Origin: DAIMFL01 sp964372215
Lineage (GTDB): Bacteria > Pseudomonadota > Alphaproteobacteria > Dongiales > Dongiaceae
Length of the DNA: 34,949 nucleotides
NCBI GenBank assembly: GCA_964372215.1
Contig: CAYJQC010000039.1
Location: forward strand, 1 to 34,949
Direction of reading: 5' to 3'
A program made the position numbers and the translations under genes. Below the pieces are notes generated by a model. The model was not told the origin of the DNA. It ran no database searches and saw only the letters and a list, made by a program, of their open reading frames with translations. This document shows positions 27,701-32,871 of the stretch, piece after piece. The stretch's first letter is position 1, and each line of letters begins with the position of its first letter.

Positions 27701-28197
27701 TGGTGTGGGTTTGCGACCAGGCGCCGGGCTTCGCGCCCGGCCGGCAAGGGGATCTCGCCCATGTCGGCAACATCGTCCAGGCCATGGTCGCCTATCAGCA
27801 GGGTGCCCTCGGCCCCAGGACCATCGACCTGGCGGAGGTCGACCGCATCATCGCCATCGGCTCGGACGCCATGATGGCGGCGGTCGCCCGCGCCCGGCAC
27901 GAGGTGCTGAAGCCGTTCCTCAAGGCCCAGCACCACGCGGTGGCGTCGATCAACTCCCCCATGCAGTGCATGATGAAGGAGGTCTGCGCCCAGTGCCTGC
28001 AGCCGCACCGCGACCCCGAGACCGGCAAGGTCTCGGTGGTGTTCACCTGCTTCAACCAGGACCAGGCGATGGACCGGGTGGACTTCGCCGGGCTCAAGGC
28101 CCGGCTCAGCCAGAACGGGGCCCAGGAGAAGCTGACGGCGCAATGGATCGACCGCTGCCTGAAGCGGCTCGAGATGCGGTCGGACGCGGCCGAGTAG
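24706..28197 (+). CDS. NfnB-NfnA-like fused flavin/Fe-S oxidoreductase (GltD-like plus PyrK-like)
   Basis: The 1163-residue protein joins two redox modules. Residues 1-240 are mostly helical and unrecognised. Residues 245-330 hold an N-terminal Fe-S region with Cys248, 251, 259, 282, 322, 325 and 329. A GltD/NfnB-type FAD/NAD(P) oxidoreductase follows, with its first dinucleotide fold at KKVLVVGLGPAGFTLSHYLL (GxGxxG near 388) and a second at VVVIGGGLTAIDTATEAM. From about residue 825 a ferredoxin-reductase/PyrK/NfnA-like half begins, with LLAGGGLGNAVLFSIGRAL. It ends in a [2Fe-2S] motif C1088-x4-C1093-x2-C1096-x17-C1114, the PyrK pattern. NfnAB couples NADH, NADPH and ferredoxin; here the order is B then A on one chain. 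Electron supply to the corrinoid or MetF enzymes is inference from context. The start at 24706 avoids translating the repeat. Confidence 0.85.
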   Translation: MPDAAIPSLSLAHGLDFADLYRPAGLVRIDGQFLNHLAGADTDLRARLEAARADPRALEPKAESELLIALAPHLERFVVALFGIGTEAVALAAKHHALAPLYRCKRLFVQRQAMRAHKPEEAAGFDGDALAAELARLFGEPFGELAFARQVCGWMDDEAAHKDDLALAARYAAWALHSDAGKARHKSGVLFKAPHKTDPNHLVPIETVTRHGAAQIELPAALQRRREGFGLTDPGADLVGALDHANYCIFCHNQGKDSCSKGLKEKDGSFKKSPFGVTLAGCPLEEKVSEMHVLKAEGVAVGALATAIVDNPMLAGTGHRICNDCMKSCIYQKQEPVDIPQAETRTLKDVLDLPWGFEIYGLLTRWNPLNLRAPVAKPSSGKKVLVVGLGPAGFTLSHYLLNDGHTVVAVDGLKIEPLPAEISGVDMAGNRVPFKPIRDVNELYEALDERAMAGFGGVAEYGITVRWNKNFLKLIRLLIERRDGFAMMGGVRFGGTITLQQALDMGFDHVALALGAGKPTILDLPNGLAPGVRMASDFLMALQLTGAAKSDSIANLQIRLPVVVIGGGLTAIDTATEAMAYYPLQVEKFLARYETLVQERGEAAVRAAWRPAEAAVADEFIAHGRAIRAERAAAAQENRVAGIKELIDSWGGVTIAYRRRLIDSPSYTLNHEEVQKALEEGVRFAEGLTPAKVDIDGHGHVAAVVLSRPDAEDVTFPARALLVAAGTRPNTVLAREDASHFGLDGQYFQAVDPDGNKVTPERLAKPATVQVLQQIGGDGRAVSFFGDLHPSFAGNVVKAMASAKQGWPVVSAALARLAKPASAQDPAGFVAAMNARLRATVRAVNRLTPTIVEVVVHAPQAAGNFAPGEFYRLQNFESRAPRIDGTTLAMEGIALTGAWVDPAKGLVGLIVLEMGGSSDLCVALAPGEPVILMGPTGTPTETPAGETVLLAGGGLGNAVLFSIGRALRAAGSRVLYFAGYKQVADRYKVEEIEAAADVVVWVCDQAPGFAPGRQGDLAHVGNIVQAMVAYQQGALGPRTIDLAEVDRIIAIGSDAMMAAVARARHEVLKPFLKAQHHAVASINSPMQCMMKEVCAQCLQPHRDPETGKVSVVFTCFNQDQAMDRVDFAGLKARLSQNGAQEKLTAQWIDRCLKRLEMRSDAAE

Positions 28198-28233
28198 TCC
28201 GGCCGCGGTCCTGGCCCCTCGGCGACATGTCCC

Positions 28234-28261
28234 TGTCGCAATCGGGCGACGAATCGTCGCC
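28234..28261. promoter_or_regulatory. Candidate operator upstream of the DUF1638-metF-methyltransferase operon
   Basis: Two overlapping dyads lie in the 188-base gap before the operon. TGTCGC-AATCGG-GCGACG (28234-28251) matches the spaced pattern seen upstream of the corrinoid gene. GGCGACGA-A-TCGTCGCC (28245-28261) is a perfect 17-base palindrome. They sit about 50 bases upstream of a TATAGT element, a position suited to an activator. Symmetry and similarity are seen in the sequence; binding is inferred, and no regulator is assigned. Confidence 0.4.
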
Positions 28262-28302
28262 GGCTGCGGAGCGCCGGAACCGTCCCTGGCCCCGTGATGG
28301 AG

Positions 28303-28308
28303 TATAGT
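28303..28308 (+). promoter_or_regulatory. Candidate -10 element (TATAGT) of the one-carbon operon
   Basis: TATAGT, within GAGTATAGTTTTCCC, is the only AT-rich patch in the 188-base leader. It differs from the consensus TATAAT at one position and lies 77 bases before the DUF1638 start codon. No good TTGACA-like box is found 16-18 bases upstream, which would fit an activator-dependent promoter using the dyads at 28234-28261. Confidence 0.35.
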
Positions 28309-28385
28309 TTTCCCGGCCTCGCGCCGCGCCCGGACCGGGCTTCCGGCCGGCGGCGGGGCATGGCCAGGAACGGCATCGATCGACC

Positions 28386-29015
28386 ATGGCGCAGAACCAG
28401 GCGGCTCAGCTCCCGACAACCCTCCTGATCGCCTGCGGCGCGCTGGCGAAGGAGATTCTTGCGCTGATCGCCGTCAACCGCTGGGACCACATGGCGGTGA
28501 CCTGCCTGCCGGCGATCTGGCACAACACGCCGGCCAGAATCCCCGAGGGCATCCGCGCCAAGATCCGCGAAAACCGCGACCGCTACGACCGCATGCTGGT
28601 GCTGTACGGCGACTGCGGCACCGGTGGGCTGCTCGACGCGGTGCTGGCGGAGGAGGGGGTGGAGCGGATTCCCGGCCCGCACTGCTATGAATTCTTCGCC
28701 ACGCCGGCGGCGTTCGCGGCGCTCGCCGAGGAGGAGCTCGGCAGCTTCTATCTGACCGACTACCTGGCGCGCCATTTCGACCGGCTGATCGTCGAGGGCT
28801 TCGGCCTCGACCGCCACCCGGAGATCAGGGACTTGATGTTCGGCAACTACCGCCGGGTGGTCTATCTCGCGCAGACCGAGGATGCCGCGCTGCAGGCCAA
28901 GGCGCGGGCGGCGGCGGAGCGCCTCGGGCTTGCCTACGAATACCGCTTGACCGGCTATGGCGACCTCGCGACCTTCCTGGCCGGATCCACCACGCACACG
29001 GAGCCCGCCGCCTGA
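28386..29015 (+). CDS. DUF1638 domain protein
   Basis: The 209-residue protein matches the DUF1638 family. It opens TTLLIACGALAKEILALI, then contains CLPAIWHNTPARIPEGIRAK, LYGDCGTGGLLDAVL and GPHCYEFFA, whose Cys and His residues could bind a metal. The fold is expected to be a Rossmann-like domain. The biochemical role is unknown. DUF1638 genes are found with corrinoid methyltransferase genes in methanogens and proteobacteria, which fits here. It is the first gene of a coupled operon: its stop overlaps the next start by one base (TGATG). Function assignment stops at 'probable part of a methyl-transfer pathway'. Confidence 0.85.
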   Translation: MAQNQAAQLPTTLLIACGALAKEILALIAVNRWDHMAVTCLPAIWHNTPARIPEGIRAKIRENRDRYDRMLVLYGDCGTGGLLDAVLAEEGVERIPGPHCYEFFATPAAFAALAEEELGSFYLTDYLARHFDRLIVEGFGLDRHPEIRDLMFGNYRRVVYLAQTEDAALQAKARAAAERLGLAYEYRLTGYGDLATFLAGSTTHTEPAA

Positions 29016-29359
29016 TGGCCCAGCTCACCGTCGTCTACTGGCGCGACATCCCCGCCCAGGTCATCGTCAAGCAGGGCCGCACGGCCGCCAAGCGCCAGCT
29101 CGCCGAGCGCTTCGAGAAGGCGATCGACCGCGCCGCCATGAAGGCGAAGCTGCGCGACACCGATTCCTATCTGGCGGAATGGCGCCGCGCCGATCCGGTC
29201 GCGGTCGGCGACGATCTCGAGGCCGAGGCGGCGGCGGCGGCGGCCAAGCTCGAAAGCGACTATCCGGACAGCCGGCTCGACACCTTGGTCGCCGCCGGCG
29301 GACTGGACGGCGGCGGACTGGACGGTGGCGGAGTCGACGGCGGCGCGGGCGCGGCGTGA
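29015..29359 (+). CDS. 'Virulence factor' domain protein (PF13769-like)
   Basis: The 114-residue protein starts MAQLTVVYWRDIPAQVIVKQ and continues with LAERFEKAIDRAAM and YLAEWRRADP. This pattern is that of the small 'virulence factor' domain (PF13769), named after a staphylococcal protein but common in corrinoid/C1 clusters of proteobacteria. About 85 residues form the domain. The rest is an Ala-rich stretch and three tandem GGLDG-type pentapeptides. No catalytic motif is visible. It overlaps both neighbours, DUF1638 by one base and MetF-1 by four bases (GTGA), so it is translated in step with them. An accessory or scaffold role is a guess from context. Confidence 0.75.
   Translation: MAQLTVVYWRDIPAQVIVKQGRTAAKRQLAERFEKAIDRAAMKAKLRDTDSYLAEWRRADPVAVGDDLEAEAAAAAAKLESDYPDSRLDTLVAAGGLDGGGLDGGGVDGGAGAA
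29297..29341 (+). repeat. Three tandem 15-bp repeats encoding GGLDG/GGLDG/GGVDG
   Basis: The unit GGCGGACTGGACGGC is repeated three times in frame with few changes, inside the 3' end of the virulence-factor-domain gene. In-frame 15-bp units are prone to copy-number change by slippage, so the tail length may vary among strains without breaking the gene. Confidence 0.8.
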
Positions 29360-30270
29360 GCGGCATCCTGCAAGCGGTGCTGCGGCGCGGCGATTTCGCC
29401 CTGACCGCGGAGACCACGCCGCCCGATGCCGGGACCGCGGCGCCGGTGATCGAGCGCGTCGCCTGCCTGAAGGGCCTGGCCGACGCGGTCAACGTCACCG
29501 ACGGCGCCGGCGCGCGGGCGCATATGTCGGCGCTCGCCGCCTCGGCGGTGCTGATGCGCGCCGGCATCGAGCCGGTGCTGCAGATGACGCTCCGGGACCG
29601 CAACCGCATGGCGCTGCAGGCCGACCTGATGGGGGCCGGCGCGCTCGGGATTCCCAATCTCCTGTGCCTGCGCGGCGACGACGTGACCGCCGGCGACCAG
29701 CCGGACAGCAAGCCGGTGTTCGACATCGACACCTTGACCCTGGTGCGCACGGCGCGGGCGCTGCGTGACGAGGCGGCGTTGCCGAGCGGCCGGGCGCTGG
29801 CGTCGCCGCCGGCGCTGTTCATCGGCGTCGCCGATACCCCGATCGAGCCCAAGCCGGGCTGGCGGCCCGACGGCCTGATCGCCAAGATCGATGCCGGCGC
29901 CGATTTCGTGCAGACCCAGTACTGCTTCGACCTGGCGCTGCTGCGGCGCTATCTCGCTGTGCTCGCCGATCACGGCGTCGCCGGGCGGGCGTCCGTCATC
30001 GTCGGCATCGGGCCGATCGCCTCGGCCCGCGCGGCGCGCTGGATGACCGACAACCTGTTCGGCGTGCATGTGCCGGAGCCGATCATCGCGCGGCTCGAGC
30101 AGGCCGCCGATCCGCGCGCCGAGAGCATCCGGATCTGCGTCGATCTGCTGCAGGAGCTGTCCGAGATTCCCGGCGTCGCCGGCGCCCATCTGATGGCGCC
30201 GCGCCAGGAGGCGGCGATCGCCGAGGCGATCGAGGAGTCCGGCCTGCTGGCGCGCCGCCAGGCTGCCTGA
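29356..30270 (+). CDS. Methylenetetrahydrofolate reductase family protein (MetF-1)
   Basis: The 304-residue TIM-barrel flavoprotein belongs to the MetF family. It shows the catalytic-type glutamate segment ALTAETTPPDAG, the folate/FAD region NVTDGAGARAHMS, IPNLLCLRGDD with the family aspartate, and FVQTQYCFD with the conserved glutamine. The start is GTG at 29356, overlapping the preceding stop as GTGA; upstream in-frame sequence belongs to the previous gene. MetF normally reduces methylene-THF to methyl-THF. In this setting, next to MetV-like and methyltransferase genes, the reverse oxidation of methyl-THF is plausible (inference). A second MetF lies after the MetV-like gene, and the two share long stretches, so they are probably paralogues. 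Confidence 0.9.
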   Translation: MSGILQAVLRRGDFALTAETTPPDAGTAAPVIERVACLKGLADAVNVTDGAGARAHMSALAASAVLMRAGIEPVLQMTLRDRNRMALQADLMGAGALGIPNLLCLRGDDVTAGDQPDSKPVFDIDTLTLVRTARALRDEAALPSGRALASPPALFIGVADTPIEPKPGWRPDGLIAKIDAGADFVQTQYCFDLALLRRYLAVLADHGVAGRASVIVGIGPIASARAARWMTDNLFGVHVPEPIIARLEQAADPRAESIRICVDLLQELSEIPGVAGAHLMAPRQEAAIAEAIEESGLLARRQAA

Positions 30271-30285
30271 ACGGGACCAAGCGCC

Positions 30286-30792
30286 ATGTATGCCGTACGA
30301 CTCTGGTCGATCCGCAACGCGCGCCTGATGGAGCGCATCTATGCGGTGTTCGAGCCGACCCTGCGGCGGTTCCATCCGCTGCTGAAGAAAATCGGCTATG
30401 ACCGCCTCGAGGGCCCGATGGAAGTCGTCGAGCGCAACCTCAAGGGTTTCCTGTTCGACTGCCAGATGTGCGGCCAGTGCGCGCTGTCCTCGACCGGCAT
30501 GTCCTGCCCGATGAACTGCCCGAAATCCCTGCGCAACGGGCCGTGCGGCGGGGTGCGGCTCAACGGCCACTGCGAGGTGAAGCCGGCGATGAAATGCGTC
30601 TGGGTGCAGGCCTGGGAAGGCTCGCGCCGGATGGCCGAAGGCGACAAGATCCTCGAGGCGCAGAAGCCGGTCGACCACAGCCTGAAGGGCACGTCGGCCT
30701 GGCTGCGGCGGACCCGCGAGCTGGCCGAGCCGGGGGCGTCCGCCGCGGCGGGCGGCGCGCAGCCGGCGCCTGCGAAGAAGGTCGCGCCATGA
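30286..30792 (+). CDS. MetV-like cysteine-rich partner of MetF (MTHFR C-terminal domain family)
   Basis: The 168-residue protein contains the MetV/MTHFR-C signature. Cys59, 62 and 65 lie in CQMCGQC, Cys74 and 78 in MSCPMNCPKSLRNGPCGG (with Cys87), followed by Cys96 and Cys104. Such clusters bind Fe-S and/or zinc. In acetogens MetV forms a complex with MetF and carries electrons to or from the flavin. The N-terminal 50 residues are basic and helical; the last 30 are an Ala/Pro/Lys-rich tail. It lies 15 bases after MetF-1, and its stop overlaps the start of MetF-2 (ATGA). A complex with one or both MetF proteins is inferred. Confidence 0.88.
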   Translation: MYAVRLWSIRNARLMERIYAVFEPTLRRFHPLLKKIGYDRLEGPMEVVERNLKGFLFDCQMCGQCALSSTGMSCPMNCPKSLRNGPCGGVRLNGHCEVKPAMKCVWVQAWEGSRRMAEGDKILEAQKPVDHSLKGTSAWLRRTRELAEPGASAAAGGAQPAPAKKVAP

Positions 30793-31802
30793 CCCCGGAT
30801 CCGCTGTTCGATCCGGCCGCGGCGTTGCCGGTCCTCCCCGGCCATTCCTCGCGCGGCCGGCTGGAGCGGGTGCTGCGGGCCGGCAAGTTCGCGGTGACGG
30901 CGGAACTCAATCCGCCGGATTCCGCCGACCCGCGCGAGGTCTACGAGCGCGCGCTGGTGCTGTCGGAGGTGTGCGACGCGATCAACGCGACCGACGCGTC
31001 CGGCGCCAACACCCACATGTCCAGTGTGGGAATCTGCTCGCTGCTGACCCGCGCCGGCTACGCCGTGGTGCTGCAGATCTCCTGCCGCGACCGCAATCGC
31101 ATCGCGATCCAAGGCGACGTACTGGGCGCCGCGGCGATGGGGGTGGCCAATATCCTGTGCCTGACCGGCGACGGGGTGCAGGCCGGCGACCAGCCCGGCG
31201 CCAAGCCGGTCTTCGACCTCGACTCGACCTCGCTGCTGCAGACCATCCGCACCATGCGCGACGACTGCCGGTTCCTGTCGGGCCGCAAGATCACCGTGCC
31301 GCCGGCGGTCTTCATCGGCGCCGCCGCCAACCCGTTCGTGCCGCCCTATGACTACCGGGCGCTGCACATGGGCAAGAAAATCGCCGCCGGCGCCCAGTTC
31401 ATCCAGACCCAGTACTGCTACGACGTGCCGCGGCTGCGCGAGTTCATGGCGCGGGCGCGCGATATGGGCCTCACCGAAAAATGCTTCATCCTGGTCGGTG
31501 TCGGGCCGCTGGCCTCGGCCAAGGGCGCGCGCTGGATGCGTGGCAACGTGCCGGGAATCCACGTTCCCGACGACGTGATCAAGCGCCTGGAAGGGGCGGA
31601 GAACCAGAAACGCGAGGGCAAGCAGCTCTGCGTCGACCTGATCCAGGAAATCCGCGAGATTCCGGGGGTGTCCGGCGTGCACGTGATGGCCTATCGCCAG
31701 GAAGAACTGGTTTCCGAAATCATCACCGATTCGGGCATCATGAGGAATCGACAGGCGCGATCGCAAGGTCGGCGCGTCGGAAAGGAAAAGGCAGCGACAT
31801 GA
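30789..31802 (+). CDS. Methylenetetrahydrofolate reductase family protein (MetF-2)
   Basis: The 337-residue protein is a second MetF-family TIM barrel, with a 25-residue N-terminal extension and a basic C-terminal tail (QGRRVGKEKAAT). Motifs match MetF-1 closely: AVTAELNPPDSAD with the catalytic-type Glu, NATDASGANTHMS, LQISCRDRNRIAIQGDVLGA, NILCLTGDGVQAGDQPGAKP and FIQTQYCYD. The strong similarity to MetF-1 and their position on either side of the MetV-like gene suggest a duplicated pair that may form a heteromeric complex. Both ends are coupled: the start overlaps the MetV stop and the stop overlaps the methyltransferase start, each as ATGA. Whether both copies are catalytic cannot be told. 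Confidence 0.9.
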   Translation: MTPDPLFDPAAALPVLPGHSSRGRLERVLRAGKFAVTAELNPPDSADPREVYERALVLSEVCDAINATDASGANTHMSSVGICSLLTRAGYAVVLQISCRDRNRIAIQGDVLGAAAMGVANILCLTGDGVQAGDQPGAKPVFDLDSTSLLQTIRTMRDDCRFLSGRKITVPPAVFIGAAANPFVPPYDYRALHMGKKIAAGAQFIQTQYCYDVPRLREFMARARDMGLTEKCFILVGVGPLASAKGARWMRGNVPGIHVPDDVIKRLEGAENQKREGKQLCVDLIQEIREIPGVSGVHVMAYRQEELVSEIITDSGIMRNRQARSQGRRVGKEKAAT

Positions 31803-32707
31803 CCGACACCGTCTTGAGCTCCGCGACCAAGGAAGTCGTCATCGGCTTCGACCGGCCGTTCGTGATCATCGGCGAGCGCATCAACCCGACCGGGCGCAAG
31901 CTGCTGGCCGCCGAGATGGCGGCCGGCGACTACAGCCGGGTCCAGTCCGACGCGCTGGCCCAGGTCGCCGCCGGCGCCCACATGCTGGACGTCAACGCCG
32001 GCATCCCGCTCGCCGACGAACCGCGCATCCTGGCCGAGGCGGTGCAGCTCGTGCAGTCGCTGACCGACGTGCCCCTGTCGATCGATTCCTCGATCGTTGC
32101 CGCGCTCGAATCCGGTCTCGCGGTCTACAAGGGCAAGGCCTTGGTGAACTCGGTGACCGGCGAGGAGGAGCGGCTCGAATCCGTGCTGCCGCTGGTCAAG
32201 AAGTACGGCGCGGCGGTCGTCGCCATTTCGAACGACGAGACGGGGGTTTCCGAGGATCCCGACGTGCGATTCGAGGTGGCGAAGAAGATCGTGCAGCGCG
32301 CCGCCGATTACGGCATCCCGTATAGCGATATCGTCGTCGACCCGCTGGTCATGCCGGTGGGCGCGCTCAACCAGGCCGGTCGGGGCGTGTTCCATCTGAT
32401 TCGCCGGCTGCGCGAGGAGCTCAAGGTCAACACCACCTGCGGCGCCTCCAACTTCAGCTTCGGCCTGCCCAACCGCCACGGCATGAACGCGTCGTTCCTG
32501 TCGATGGCGATCGGTGCCGGCATGACCTCGGCGATCACCAATCCGTTGCATGCCGAGGAGATGACCGGCGTCATGGGCGCCGACGTCGCCATGGGCCACG
32601 ACCCCAACTGCATGCGCTGGATCCAGAAGTTCCGCGAGCCCTTGGCCGAGGGCCAGGAAAGCGCGCGCCGTGGCGGCGGCCGCGACAATCGCCGCCGGCG
32701 GGGATAG
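31799..32707 (+). CDS. Methyltetrahydrofolate:corrinoid methyltransferase (MtrH/AcsE/MtgA-like)
   Basis: The 302-residue protein is a pterin-binding TIM barrel like the folate domain of MetH and like AcsE and MtgA. Conserved segments are FVIIGERINPTGRKLLAAEM, AHMLDVNAGIPLADEPRILA, VPLSIDSS, LVNSVTGEEERLE, and the later NTTCGASNFSFGLPNRHGMN with the loop GMTSAITNP. It moves a methyl group between the corrinoid protein and tetrahydrofolate. In a catabolic setting the direction would be methyl-corrinoid to THF, as known for MtgA in glycine betaine metabolism. The last 25 residues are an Arg/Gly-rich extension. It is translationally coupled to MetF-2; a repeat lies between it and the activator gene. 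Confidence 0.92.
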   Translation: MTDTVLSSATKEVVIGFDRPFVIIGERINPTGRKLLAAEMAAGDYSRVQSDALAQVAAGAHMLDVNAGIPLADEPRILAEAVQLVQSLTDVPLSIDSSIVAALESGLAVYKGKALVNSVTGEEERLESVLPLVKKYGAAVVAISNDETGVSEDPDVRFEVAKKIVQRAADYGIPYSDIVVDPLVMPVGALNQAGRGVFHLIRRLREELKVNTTCGASNFSFGLPNRHGMNASFLSMAIGAGMTSAITNPLHAEEMTGVMGADVAMGHDPNCMRWIQKFREPLAEGQESARRGGGRDNRRRRG

Positions 32708-32740
32708 GCGCATCATCGGTCGATGAACGAGATCGTGGCT

Positions 32741-32839
32741 TACCCCCCACCCCGACCCTCCCCCACAAGGGGGGAGGGGGCAACAGGCGGCGCCCTCGAA
32801 GCCCTCCCCCTCGATGGGGGAGGGTTGGGTGGGGGTGAG
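32741..32839. repeat. Inverted CCCCACCCC-type palindromic repeat between methyltransferase and activator genes
   Basis: A left unit (from ACCCCCCACCCCGACCCTCC) and a right unit (ending GGGTTGGGTGGGGGTGAG) are near reverse complements. Each also contains its own small hairpin: CCCTCCCCCACAAGGGGGGA on the left and CCCTCCCCCTCGATGGGGGA on the right. C-rich/G-rich repeats of this kind are dispersed in many high-GC proteobacterial genomes. The + strand RNA could form a long hairpin, and the G-runs might form quadruplex structures. It fills most of the 164-base gap inside the operon, which elsewhere is overlapping. Confidence 0.8.
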
Positions 32840-32871
32840 ATCCTGCACCCAGCGGCGCCGGGGAGGGCCCC

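Noticed and set aside
24847..28419. A 1190-codon open frame on the minus strand opposite the NfnAB-like gene
   Set aside because: It is a shadow produced by very high GC at third codon positions. The product is Arg/Gly/His-rich with no family motif, while the + strand protein has intact redox motifs throughout.
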